From Anthoceros angustus (lineage: Eukaryota > Streptophyta > Anthocerotopsida > Anthocerotales > Anthocerotaceae): DNA of 64,000 nucleotides. The stretch lies in NCBI GenBank assembly GCA_010909165.1, contig VJWM01000172.1, positions 62,001 to 126,000 on the forward strand. Reading direction: 5' to 3'. Below are positions 45,891 to 57,096 of the stretch, piece by piece. The notes beneath the pieces were generated by a model that did not search any database, was not told the DNA's origin, and saw only the letters and a program-made list of their open reading frames with translations. How positions within the stretch are numbered: position 1 is the first letter of the stretch; each line of letters starts with the position of its first letter. The translations under genes and the position numbers were made by a program.

Positions 45891-46161
45891 CTTAGGGTTG
45901 TTTTTCACGGAGTCCATAAAATACGGGCTCTTGTAAAACTCCTTTGGTGTTTCGCCCTCTCTTCAATATTTAGAGGGTATATTTTTTTGCGCGTTCATAT
46001 ATTTAGAGGGTATACTCTTTCTCCGCGGGGGCACGTTCATGTGAACGAAAAAGCCCGTGTTTGTAAAAAAACTGTGACAATTGCTAGCGGCATGGAAACC
46101 GAATCGGGAAACAACTCCGAATCAAAAAACCTACAGCACAGCATGGCATCAAACCTACTCT

Positions 46162-46580
46162 CAATTGAGCATTACTGTTGCGTGACTGATCTTCTTGGGC
46201 GTGCGGGCCATTTAGATGAGGCAGAGAAGATGCCATTATCATGTGAGGCCCAACGTAATGTTGTGGGCTTAACGTCTTTGTTGGATGCCTGCGAAAGTCA
46301 CGGGGATATAGAGAGTGCAATGCGGTGTTTTGAAAGCATTGTTAGGCTGGAACCCCAGGATGCGCCCGCATATGTGCTCATGGCCAATGCCTACGCAAAT
46401 GCAGGTATGTGGACCGATGTAGACAGGATTGAAACACGGAGAATGGGAGCAGGAGCTAACAAGAAACCTGCAGAGAGCACGTATGCACGTCTGAAGCAGG
46501 AAAGGAGGCCACGTTCCTCACACAAAGTTGGTGTTGAAGCCACTTGGGCCTCGCTTGATGCCTCCTCGTCCATTCTGTAG
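46162..46580 (+). pseudogene. PPR E-domain fragment
   Basis: The plus-strand frame reads HYCCVTDLLGRAGHLDEAEK, then SLLDACESHGDIESAMRCFE, LEPQDAPAYVLMANAYANAG and MWTDVDRIETRRM, ending at TAG 46578-46580. This is the last repeat plus the E motif of PLS-class PPR proteins, which act in organellar RNA editing. The normal upstream repeats are absent, and the preceding sequence is unrelated, so it is a truncated copy. Its frame is surprisingly intact. It is the same strand and class as the fragment at 16.1-16.5 kb, but nothing shows the two were one gene. Confidence 0.85.
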
Positions 46581-48085
46581 TTCGCACCTTACGAGCACCG
46601 GTCTCCCGCCTAGCTACGAGCACCTGCAACCGGCATATTCATGTACAATATGGTTGTCCTCTAATTCCTTCCTGGATGCTGGTGCTCGACTGCGGGGATC
46701 CCGCGTGCCCTTATAGTCCCTTACTTGGACATGCTGTCGGTTTTCAAGCCTGAAGAACAAACCTTCGGTCGATGTGCCCGCCCGTCGAAGAATTTCGTGT
46801 AGTGGGATATTAATTTAGCTGGTCACCATTGGATTGACCTGATATTTGGCTACAAACAGCGGGGTGAGTTAAATGTCCATTTGTTTATTTGAGCATACTG
46901 ATTGGACAAGGCACGGCAGGGCGGCTCAGTTTTGTTTCCGGGTCTGTTGGTGTGGGAGGAGTTCAAATGCTTTAGTTTACATGCCGCCACTAAGCTGGAT
47001 GATGTGGTTTGCAGGCTGCCCTTGCTGCTAATAATCTGTTCCACTACCTGACCTATGAAGGAGCTGTAGATTTGGAGCATATAGATGATCCTACCGAACG
47101 TGCAGGCCTTGAATAAGAGAAGTATGAGGAAGCAGCGAGTATATCTAAACCATAAAAAATAATTAGTTAGATAATAATTAATTGGCTTAGTTGGCTAAGC
47201 TTGACATACGTATCTTGAAAGTGATTGAGGTAAAAAATTATTAGAGTTGTCCCTCCGATATTACCTGCAAATAGGATACACCATATCTTTTACTTATTCT
47301 CTAAACAACGACCATAAATAAAACAACTTTCAACCATCCTATCGACACTACCTTGTAGATCTAACACTTGGCTGAATGTAAGCGATGAGGAAGACGTGAT
47401 GACTAACGGGAGAAACAACTACTCTTAGAGAAATCAAGAAAACCAATGTACCTCATCAACAAGGAGAGGTATGAAATTCCAAAGCATCTTCCTCTATGCC
47501 ACCAAGAGACACAAGCAACAATGCTAGTTCTCACCTTGTATTTCTCCCATTTTTGCATGCATGTGTTTTGCCTTAGAGACTTCTCTCTATCTATCTAATG
47601 CCATGCCATATCTCTTAAGTTAGCTCTTGCAGGAACCAAAGCTAACCAAGATCCAAGCTACTACGAGAAACTACCGCCATTTACTCTTGAGAGTCATTTA
47701 AAAGGTTGCGAAGATTTACTTTTGAGGTCCCCACTTGATAGTGATGAGCAACCTAGAACAAGAACACTTGTGCATCGTCTCATAACTTTAACAAATCCTA
47801 CAAAAATAGAGCAGCCAGCTTGTGTGTGATACAACACATACAGATAGATGTAAACTAAAATGAAATTGAGTACGTGTAAAAAACAATTCTTCCGTCCACC
47901 AACTCTTCACGTGGCCTTGGAACCGTTACATGTTAGGATTTTAGAGCGTGATTGCAATGGTGTCTCATCAGCCTGTTGCTGGGCGGGTCGAAACACCTGG
48001 CGAAGCAGCCCGCGATGTGCAGGCCACACCAGTGAGCCGGCCGATCTGAATGACCTACGTGATTGCATGCTTTCCTTAAGCGGAA
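46581..48085. other. AT-rich spacer upstream of DRC5
   Basis: About 1.5 kb with no supportable coding sequence or strong repeat. The last part should contain the DRC5 promoter. Confidence 0.4.
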
Positions 48086-50515
48086 ATGGCGTCGCCGGCG
48101 GCCTCGGCCAGCCCGGGTTCGGGAGCCCCGGCTCCTGCTGCTCCAGCTGCCGCAGCTTCAGCCCCGCCGAGCTCTGGCAGCCCGACCCCTGCTGCTGGGA
48201 AGCCCCCGATTCCGCCTGCCAAGCCTGGAGCCGGCTCCGGAGGACCAACTCCTGTCTCGTCTGCCGCCCCGGTGCCTGGCAGGGCCCCCAGCAGAGGCAG
48301 CATCTCCACTACCTCATCCAAATCGGACAGCAAAACGGCGAAGAAAGACCTGGCGGAACTGGACAAGACGCTCATGCTTCCCAGCCTCTTCTTCAGGCCG
48401 GCCCTGGTTGATCTATGCATCAAGGTGCTGGCGCAGTACTTTCTGGATTTCCCGGTCTGGGGAAAGCTGCCTGCGGAGTTGAGGGCCAGGGTCGTGAGCC
48501 TGCTTTCGGAGGATCTGCCGTTACCGCTCTGTGCGCAGGTACGGTAGGGTATGGACGGATGCTCGGATGCTGTGTTAGCCTGGTTTGGTTTGAATGCATG
48601 TGAGGGAATGATGGGGTGTCTGTTCAGGCGGTTGTGGAGGAGGAGTTCTGGGAAAGGAAGGCGAGCAAGCAGGGTTGGAAATTGGTGGACCTTGTTCCTC
48701 ACGGAGGTTCCTGGAAGCAACTTTATTTTGAGAGGACCATAGCGGAGGCTTTGCAAAGGTTCTTTGCCGTGAATAGCTGGTTGAATGCATGAGCAGGGTA
48801 GGGTGAGGATGACGTACATTCTGACTGTAGGTTATGCGTCTTAGGGCAGCTATGATGCTACGCTTACCGGCGAGAAAACGCTGAAACAGCTGCTGGAGCT
48901 GAGTGCACCTTATGTGCACAATCTGGATGTAGTGGAATTGCCGTCGCATTTGAGTCTCTCTATTGTTACGGAGTGCCTTGCCAGGTGACCAGCTGTAGCT
49001 TTTGTGTGCCGCTGCTGTTGCGTTTTTGTAGTCACATACTTCGAGAGTAGTGAGGCAGCAAGCAGGAGCTTCTGCAGCTGTCCGCTGGGGTCCCTCTCAA
49101 TAGGGTTCTGATTCGAGACTGTGCACTCGCAGAAGCCTTGCCTCATTGAAACTGGAGTACGGGTGTCCTGATGTCGGGTTCTATGATTATGACATCTTCC
49201 ATTTCGGCATGAAGATATCCGACTGTCACTCCCTGGCTGCAGCACTTGCTGATGCTCCTTGCCTGACTGAGCTCAACCTTTCAAGCAACCTTCTGGATGA
49301 TGATAAGGTAATACGTCCAAACCTGGAATGTAGAGTCCTCTCCTCCTGTGTCATAGCCGCCGTGGCAGTCGCAACCACTTTTCGATGTGCATGATTCCAT
49401 GAGATCTTCTGTTCTGAAGCAGATCAAGTTAATTTGCAAGGGGTTGCTACAAAATCCCACCGTCGTCAATCTGGATCTTTCTCATAATAAATTCTCGGAT
49501 CCCGGAGTGATTGAAGTGATAAAGTTGTTAGCTGCTGACAACACAGTCCTTAGCATTCTAAACCTATGCAACAATCTTGTCACTACAGCTGGTAAACGGG
49601 CCAGGGCAATCTGCTACATTATGTGTGGAAGGAGCCATCTTGTTGTTTAGATAGGCCAGGATAGGTCTGTGTGTACTTCTCGACATAACTTCGTCTGACT
49701 AGTACTCTCAACTTCTTGCTTGCTTCCAATTAATGATTTCTCTCCGTCACTTTTGTCTTATTGCTTACATGATCACTCTTTCAAAAGATCTGTTGTGATT
49801 GCTGCTGAATCTGGCAAATGCTACATACAGGGGCAGTAGCACTTGCAGAGCACCTGAAGACAAATACTGTTGTGTACTCCTTGAACATGCGACTGAATGC
49901 TATCGGAGATGCTGGTGGCTTTGCCCTGTTCGAAGCATTACAGACCAATGGTACCTTGATGGTATGCATGTAGTTGCCTTCATTCTGTTCCAGCCACTTC
50001 AGTGTTGCGCTTTGTGGGTGATGTGACCCCTTTCACAGAAATTGAGTCTGGCAGCGTGTGGGGTTGGAGAAGAGACAGCAGCCTCGCTCGGCAGACTGTT
50101 AAAAAATCCCGAGTCCCATCTTTTGTATGTGGACCTCGCAGCAAATCATGGAATTGGCGTCAACGGCGGGTCAGCGATCAAAATGGGTCTGGTAAGAAGA
50201 GACACCTTTGGTGCAACTTTTGGGACTGCTGGTTTATATGCGCATCTCATGTCAGCAAGTGTCTCTCTGCAGGAGGGTGGTAATGCTGTGAAGCAACTAG
50301 ATTTGCAGCTGTGTGGTTGCGGGAAGGAGTTAGAACAAGCCATACTGAGCACTGTTATCAACTTCCACAACCCAGAGATTATTACTGTATCGGACATTGT
50401 GGTTGAGGAAGTTGTGGCAGAAGTGGTAACCGGAAAGAAGAAAGGATCCGAAGATGGTTCTGATGAGTCAGAGGAAGACGAACCCGGCGGAGAAGCGGCT
50501 CCCGTCCCACAGTAA
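48086..50515 (+). CDS. DRC5: Dynein regulatory complex subunit 5 (TCTE1-like LRR protein), eight exons
   Basis: Exons: 48086-48538, 48628-48768, 48845-48984, 49133-49307, 49423-49591, 49831-49961, 50039-50191, 50273-50515; all phases agree, giving 534 aa (human TCTE1 is 501). After an Ala/Pro/Ser-rich start come LVDLCIKVLAQYF, FWERKASKQGWKLVD and PHGGSWKQLYFERTIAEALQ, aligning with TCTE1. Ribonuclease-inhibitor-type LRRs follow: LTELNLSSNLLDDDK, VVNLDLSHNKFSDPG, LNLCNNLVTTAG, VVYSLNMRLNAIGDAG. The tail is acidic. DRC5 belongs to the nexin-DRC that links axonemal doublets and controls dynein. In plants such genes persist only where sperm are flagellated, so expression in male gametangia is expected. 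Confidence 0.92.
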
Positions 50516-50678
50516 ATCAAGCACAAGTTGCACCGACAAAAGAATGAACTACTGTTTAGACTTGTGGAATCAAGACGGTTCCGAGGTTCGCGTGTGTGGG
50601 GTTCAAATCTTCTAGAAGACAAACTGGCTAAGTCGGAAGCCTGTAAATGTCCCCGTTTTCTGCTAACAGCACGGCAAA

Positions 50679-52894
50679 TTAGTGCCTGCGGGTAACCCTG
50701 CGCTCATTTGGATTCTTTCTGCCGATGAGAATGGCGGCAGTATCTCTCAGGCCTGGTACTTGCCGTATAGTGGCCTTGTTATTCTTGGAGAATAAGTCAC
50801 CAGAGTCACAAGATTCCAAACCCTGCAAGAAACATGCAACTTTTAGAATACAGTGCGGACACAAAATCGGGTATCGCATAAGCATGATTTTAGCCCATTT
50901 AGGTGAAGGGACTTCACCTCGCTGAAGGAAACTTTCTTGACCTTGGGCTTCATGAGCCTTTGAGGGAGCTGATCCTCGCACAAAACAGGGTTTTGCAAAG
51001 CTCCCTCTCGTCCTCCTTTTGGCAGAGGCAAGGAAAACTGCGACGGGACAACACATATTAGATTGCGTACTGACGGAACAGTGACCACCCTCAAACCTCA
51101 CCAGAAGCCAAGATTCGGTCTGCATGCCCTCAACTTACTCTAGTGCCTCGTAAGTTGACACGACGGGGCCTTCCTGCATGAAGAATTCCATTTTCCCCCA
51201 AAGTGACAGACGTCTTGTATAAGGTCCCTCCATTCCCACACTTTGGACAGAACAAGCGCCCAGTGGCGGCTGTCACGTGGTTACAAGCTTGGCACTTGAG
51301 TACCCATCTGCATGAACAATTATTCAATGATCAAGCTCACCAGTCGAACAGCAATGGATGGGGGTTTGCTAAGTATCTTGTCAGTTCCGTTCCATGCCAC
51401 ACGGAAGAAATCTTACCTCTGGAGTTCACGCACTTGCAAGCCACCAGCAGAGAGAAGTCGCAAGCCCATCTGTAGAAGGACATTCTGCATGGCAAAATCT
51501 GCGGTCATACAAGCAATGTTTGACCTAAAATGCGACTCCTCTGTGAGGACTTGCCCGCTATCGTTGTCATCTTGAAGGCTGGACGCCGTCCCATCCTCTA
51601 TTCCAGTCTCAAATCCGAGAACTTGGGAATCTAGTAGCTGTCTACCGTCATCTTTCTCCTCAACATCCTCATCAAGAACCTGGTCCCTAGTGCCACCAGA
51701 AGAAGCATCAGCACCTTGACTCACGTCCTGGCTCTCAGCATCTCCAGGCCATCTGTCATCATTCCCTTCTTCCTCGAGGTCAATCATTTCCGGAAGGTCT
51801 TCATCACCTTCCTGATAGTCAGTCACTACAGCCGCTTCAAAGTGACTTGTGCCATTTGAAGGCTTTTCAGACTCCTCCGCAGCACTGCCACCCTCAGCAC
51901 CTAACTGGGACAACGCCTGATCCCTAGCCGCAGCTCTCGCTGCTCTCCTCAAATGTTTCCTCCTTGTGCTCCTGCTGCATGCCTTCTCCCACCCTCCAGA
52001 CTCATCCTCCCCCTTACTAGCATCCCATCCAGCCGAAACATTTCGCTTACCTTCCAAATCAACGGCTGCTTTAGGGCTCTTGCCCCCAGCAACCTGCACC
52101 TTCCTATCAACATCACCAGACTGAGGGAGCTCTGCAGCACCTTTGCTCACATCACCAGATTCAGAAACCTGAGCTCCATCATCCTGCCTCTCATCCGAAT
52201 TCTCCTCACTAACACTATCCCTAACAAGATCAGAATCCAACGTCCTGGCCGTCCCACCATCATCCACAGCTGCTGCCGCTTCTACCTGACCTTCTCCACC
52301 ATACTCCCCCAAACTGAGCTTCTGCAACCCTAAAATTCGCGACCTGCCCCGATCATCCGCAACTTTGTCAATCTCCTCCCACTCCTCAGGGTTGGCAACA
52401 TTGTTGCCCCAGCCAGGAGGATCCTTAACACTCAGCCTGGTCTTCGGGACCACCTTCAAAGGCGGAGGCGTCTTCCGCAGATGCGAGCTACCGTGCGCCT
52501 GAACTTCCAAGGTGTACGCCAGGGCCAGCAATTTCAAGTCCACATTCGACAGACTCTGCAGGTCCCCTGTGGCGCGAGCAAACTGCACCACCCTCGTCAG
52601 CGCGTCCTGCGAGGGCTCAACCGTGTGCAGCTTGAAGGGTAATGCAGCCAGCTGCGCTCTGGCAGCGGGGTCTCGGATCTCCTCCAGCACCTCGGGCACC
52701 GTCACGAACTGATCCGCCACTCCTGGCAGAGTGTACACCACATTGCTGTTGATGAGAAGGCCCGTGTCCAGCACAAGCGTGCTCAGCCCGGCCCTGGAGC
52801 CCGCCGATGCCAAAAGCTCGAATGGCGGCGCGGGCTTTGCTTCCAGCCGCGCCACTGCCGTCCACGCCTGCGGTGCAGATTTCTCAGCCGCCAT
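50679..52894 (-). CDS. NOB1: NOB1 PIN-domain endonuclease (18S rRNA 3' end maturation)
   Basis: Exons 52894-51417, 51307-51139, 51037-50918 and 50822-50679 join in frame to 636 aa. NOB1 cuts 20S pre-rRNA at site D to give mature 18S rRNA in late pre-40S particles. The PIN domain begins at LVLDTG (about residue 40), with PEVLEEIRDPAARAQLAALP and LSNVDLKLLALAYTLE, including the conserved acidic residues. A long acidic, low-complexity middle follows. Exon 2 carries the zinc ribbon CQAC-x11-CPKC, exon 3 the FSLPLPKGGREGALQNPVL block, and the last exon ends GRKNPNERRVTRRH. The ATG encoding MAAEKSAPQ is the first good start; a longer in-frame stretch upstream begins with GTG and was not used. It is tail-to-tail with DRC5, 163 bp between stops. 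Confidence 0.95.
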
Positions 52895-54644
52895 GGATGC
52901 TTCCGATTCCTCCCCAAGCTTTCCCACTCTCGACTTAAACGCACGTAGGAGAATATAAAGGGAAACGGGTCCTCAACTTACCAAGGTAATGAAATTAGCA
53001 TACGCTATGTACCTAGCTAGGCTTTTAGTAAGGAAAGAGGAGATGGTGAACCATCTACTACTACAGGACATCGTTGGGAGACCAAGGGTATAAATATGTG
53101 TATAATTTTATTATAATTTAAAAACTATAAATTGTTAAATTATTTTTATTTGGAGTTTTTATTCTTTTTTTTGGTAATTTTAGGTATGTATACATACCTA
53201 ATATCTATCTTGAGATATTTGTAAGAAAGAAGAGTAGACGTTATTAATAGGCTAGATGGGGAATCCCATCTACCCCTGAAGTCCAAGGAGGGACAACCCA
53301 AAAAAAGCTAATAGTAAAAAGGGAAGTCCTAGTCCCCGCGAATGCCTTTCCTGTAACTACCTATTGCACCAATGATATACTGATCAGCGACGATGAAGGG
53401 CCTACCGACCACCGGTGTTGAAGAAGCCGTTAGTCCTGTGCACGTAGTCGTCCTATAAACAGGGTTAGCCAGCACTTTTAGTAGAGCTATGTAAACACGG
53501 AAGAAAGCCACCATGAAGAAAGGGAGGTCCTCCACCCCTGTACGTGATAGGCTTTTGCACACTCCTTAATTAACCTAGAGAAGTCCTTGCCCATAGCCCC
53601 ATAAGTCTCGAGGGCGAGGGGATGAAAACATGGCCGTCTTGCATAGGAGAGTACTTGTGATATTTGTAAGATTTGAACATGGCCGTTTATTCTACCTGCA
53701 TATGACATTGTGGGTGCAGTTGGTCACTTTAGGTAGGGAGCTCAGTTGCTCCTCTTCACTCCGACCCCCGGGTCCCCATTTGTTGTCCCCTCCTAGATGG
53801 TCTCTTTCCATCGTTCTTTCACCTCAATAAATCATCATCTATTTGTAAGATAATTTGGTAATGTTATACATAACTAGTATAGAAAAATTCATAGAGTTAA
53901 AAGATACATATTTGAGCAGATTTGATATGTCTATTAAAAATAATTGAATTTACCTCATATAAATTGATATTATATAATCAAATTATATTAAAATTAATTT
54001 TATTACTAATATATCAATTAAGAGAAAAAGAATAAGAAATATTATAATATTTATTTCATCCAAGCTTTGGCATAAATACAATTGATGTTGTTGTTGTTGT
54101 TGTTATTTTTGTTGCTGTGGCATACTTGGTTGTGACTTGAGTAACCCGGGTCTGAATCTTTGCAACGAAGCATGAGTTCTAAATTTTAGTTGAAAGTTCT
54201 AAATTTATTTTACTGAATTTAATGAGATTTTTAATAATTATCTATGGACTATATATATTATCACGTTTCATAAGACTGCAAGTAGTTTTTCAGATGAAAC
54301 TTCATCAGTAACTTGGTAGTTTCACGCATACTCGCACGTTGGGAAGTTCAAAATTCAGCAGCCGAAACTTGTTTTAGAGGACATGAGTCGATAGAGTGGA
54401 GAATCCTGTAATTGTGCAGCTGAGCACTCGTCGATCTGATTTTCCTGAAATTAATAATCGTAAAAAAACGATAATGCGTCCAAAATGAGGGAAAGGCCCC
54501 TGCGGCGTTCTGGGGTTGAGCGGATTGGATTGTATTCAGCTCCTGCAAGGCTTGCGCTGTGAAAGACCTGATTCTCCTGCACCGGCGTTCTGTGTGAGTT
54601 GTTCGCTTGTGTTGTGTTGAGGGATTTGGAAATGCCGGGGGAGC
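52895..54644. other. AT-rich spacer with a LINE-like remnant
   Basis: Very A/T-rich at 53090-53260 and 53840-54300, with a short (GTT)n run near 54085-54105. Contains the retroelement remnant at 53430-53625. No gene supported. Confidence 0.5.
53430..53625 (-). pseudogene. LINE-like reverse transcriptase C-terminal remnant (copy 2)
   Basis: The minus strand reads FHPLALETYGAMGKDFSRLI then KECAKAYHVQGW. After a frameshift come LPFFMVAFFRVYIALLKVLA. Both blocks align in the same order with the plus-strand remnant at 24715-24945, so the two are copies of one element family. No poly-A tail or target duplication was identified. Confidence 0.6.
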
Positions 54645-55685
54645 TTATGTTCGTGATGAGGATTCCACGTGTTTTCCAAAGACCAGCCCTGCAGCAACCA
54701 GGTCTTCCAACGCAAATCCTACAGACTTGAAGACGGTGATCTCTTGTGCTGACTGCCTGCCAGGCTTCAAGCCCTGGCACAGGTCTGCCAGTGTGCCCTT
54801 CACGTGGTCGCGGGATATGGCGACATCCCTGATGGATTGCACCAGCTCGCCAGCATCTCTCACAGCTGCGAGGGTATCCACAAACACGGTCCCGACCCGG
54901 AGTGCCTCATCGTCACACTCCCGCATGGACGGCGTGAAGGACCCGACCAGATCCAGATGCGCTCCTGGCTTCAACCAGGCTCCTTGCACAAGAGCCTCCT
55001 GCGACAAGGTTGCGCAGCTGACGACATCGGCGGCCGTGACTGCAGCCTCCAGATCGACCTGCATCTCGAGCCCCACTTCCAGCCCGCCTTCTCGGAGACT
55101 GTCCACTAGCCGTGCAGCCCGGGAACGTGTCCGGTTCCACACCATCACCCGCTTCAAGCTAGGGTTCACTGCCAGATGCGCTCTGATGAGATGCGGAGCT
55201 AGGGCACCTGCTCCGACCATGGCCAGCACCTCGGCATCCTTCCTCGCCAAGTACTTGGCTGCCAAGGCAGATGCGCTGGCCGTTCTCCACAGCGTCAGCT
55301 CGCTTCCATCTATGCAGGCCAGCGGCTGCCCGGTCTCTCGGCTTGATAGAACGTACAGTCCTGCCACAGCTGGGAGTCCCTTTATGCCGTTGTCTGGGAA
55401 CACAGTAACCATCTTGACACCAAGGTAGGGTCCATGGGAGGAGGAAGAAGAAGAAGATGCTGATGATGATGAAGAATCGGCTTGAAACCAGGCAGGCATA
55501 AGCAGAAGTGTGCCTGGATTGCTCCCATCCCCTTGTGCAACAGTATGGTGATGCCTGCTCGGCACACAGTACTCGTTGATGTGGCGAAAGGCGTCCTGAA
55601 GCTCGTCGATCAGGGATGGATAGCTTAGCAGAGCTCTTAGCCGGGAACTGTCCAGCATAACCACACCCTCCATGGCAAGCAACAT
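54645..55685 (-). CDS. Ornithine cyclodeaminase/mu-crystallin family enzyme (SARD4-like), intronless
   Basis: 346 aa from the ATG at 55685 (MLLAMEGVVMLDSSRLRALL). The fold is that of the OCD/mu-crystallin family: N-terminal substrate part with PGTLLLMPAW and the KMVTVFPDN block, DGSELTLWRTASASALAAKY, then a Rossmann domain with MVGAGALAPHLIRAHLA for NAD(P)H, and DLVGSFTPSMRECDD. Plant SARD4 reduces the ketimine made by ALD1 to pipecolic acid, the precursor of the immune signal N-hydroxypipecolate; that activity is inferred from family resemblance. A Ser-rich stretch (about 10 serines) interrupts the N-terminal part and is unusual. An in-frame ATG at 55757 would add 24 residues without similarity. 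Confidence 0.88.
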   Translation of the reverse strand: MLLAMEGVVMLDSSRLRALLSYPSLIDELQDAFRHINEYCVPSRHHHTVAQGDGSNPGTLLLMPAWFQADSSSSSASSSSSSSHGPYLGVKMVTVFPDNGIKGLPAVAGLYVLSSRETGQPLACIDGSELTLWRTASASALAAKYLARKDAEVLAMVGAGALAPHLIRAHLAVNPSLKRVMVWNRTRSRAARLVDSLREGGLEVGLEMQVDLEAAVTAADVVSCATLSQEALVQGAWLKPGAHLDLVGSFTPSMRECDDEALRVGTVFVDTLAAVRDAGELVQSIRDVAISRDHVKGTLADLCQGLKPGRQSAQEITVFKSVGFALEDLVAAGLVFGKHVESSSRT

Positions 55686-57096
55686 GCCGCGTACACAAGA
55701 ACTGTGCTTGGCCTTGTCCCAATACGAATATAGAACACTTGTCGTGATCCACCACACCAGAACACATACACACAGACGGTAGTGGGTATTGATTTCGGGA
55801 TCTTTGAAGAGAATCGTGAAATTATTAATTCTGGATAAACACGACTCAGTTTCAAGGTCGTCCTGGTCTTATCTTGCGAGTCACACCGTCGGCCAGTATA
55901 AGCGTTGAATGCACGCAAAGTGCTACAAGGACAGGGACTAACGCATGTAGCGAAAAGCTCGTCGAACGCCTCCATGTCCAACAAACAGCCTTCCTTTGCC
56001 TCCATCTCCAACACCGTCTTTCAAAGGACTTCACTTGCCAATGATAAAAGTTGATGGGAGCGAGGCCGAGCGACCCATCACATACACATGCCTGACAAAC
56101 CTGTAGAAAGGAGATGGAGCTAGCTCCATGATGTTGGGGACCTATATTACCCACTGCACCACAAATATCTCAAGCGAGTTGAATCCTACAAGCTACAGTG
56201 GGAGAGTGCCCAAAATGGCTTTGTGGGCGGTGAAAATGTTTGTGGCATAGTTATGGTCGCTCTCAGGGCAGCCTCGAAGTTCCTTCCTTCACCTTCAGCC
56301 TAGTACCTCGTACACAAATAGTCTAATACAAACACGTCATAGATCAGGCGTTCAACTTCTGGCTCACCCACATGGTGCTCCTGTCCTCCAGGACTCTGTG
56401 CCGGTCGGGAACAACGTCTCCGTTTCTCTCGAGCAGCTCGGCCTGCATAGACTCGAAGCAATTCAGCTGGATTGTGTGAACGGCAGGTAAAGTTTGCCAG
56501 ATAAAGCCTGCGCAGAAGATGCTTTTGCAGCAACTTTACGGGAAAGAGGACAATATAACGCACTCCTGCGACGTGGTTCTGGACAGTTTGGTGAAGTCCA
56601 TTGCTTTCTCCTATTGGGCCCGCCATGGCAGGCCCTCGGCATGGGTTTGGCGCTTTTGGGCCTGGCCTTGGGTTTGGGGGTCCACTATCTTGACCATTAG
56701 CAGTCTGCTAGCTGCCTTCCTCTCTCGGCAGCTGAAAATCTTCTCCAAGGAGCTCTGAGACTCTTCAGCTTTAGCGAACGGACATCATTAATTTGCACGA
56801 GCTCCGGGTTATGATGACGCTCCTCACATTGCTCATGTTGCTGTTTGGCAGGTGGTGGGTAGAACTAGATGCTGTATTTCATGGTCTGCCTGACATGTGC
56901 CAAGTTCACGCTCCCCCAAGTTTCTGCGTAACCTCGAGAAATTCTTGCCAGCCGCGAGTTGTATATCCGCCTTTTTGAGCATGATTGTTAGCAGCAGCAC
57001 CATTCCCAACGTGTAGTCAATTGCGCTGTGCTTGATTCCCTCGAGTTCCTGCAGCCTAAGAGAGCTCCCGCGACAGCACACTCATTGTTGCCCAGG
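55686..57096. other. Spacer between divergent SARD4-like and BAT1-like genes
   Basis: 1.4 kb between head-to-head start codons. Short open frames near 56300-56760 show no family features. No strong repeats seen. Confidence 0.4.

Larger units (their letters stand above)
44752..46161. other. Spacer downstream of SMG1 with short tandem repeats
   Basis: Holds the SMG1 3' flank, a 27-28 bp repeat at 45019-45089 and a 91 bp repeat at 45662-45890. No gene supported before the PPR fragment. Confidence 0.45.

Noticed and set aside
56494-56760. Small hydrophobic Trp-rich open frames upstream of the BAT1-like gene
   Set aside because: No similarity to permease helices in order, no splice context and poor composition.
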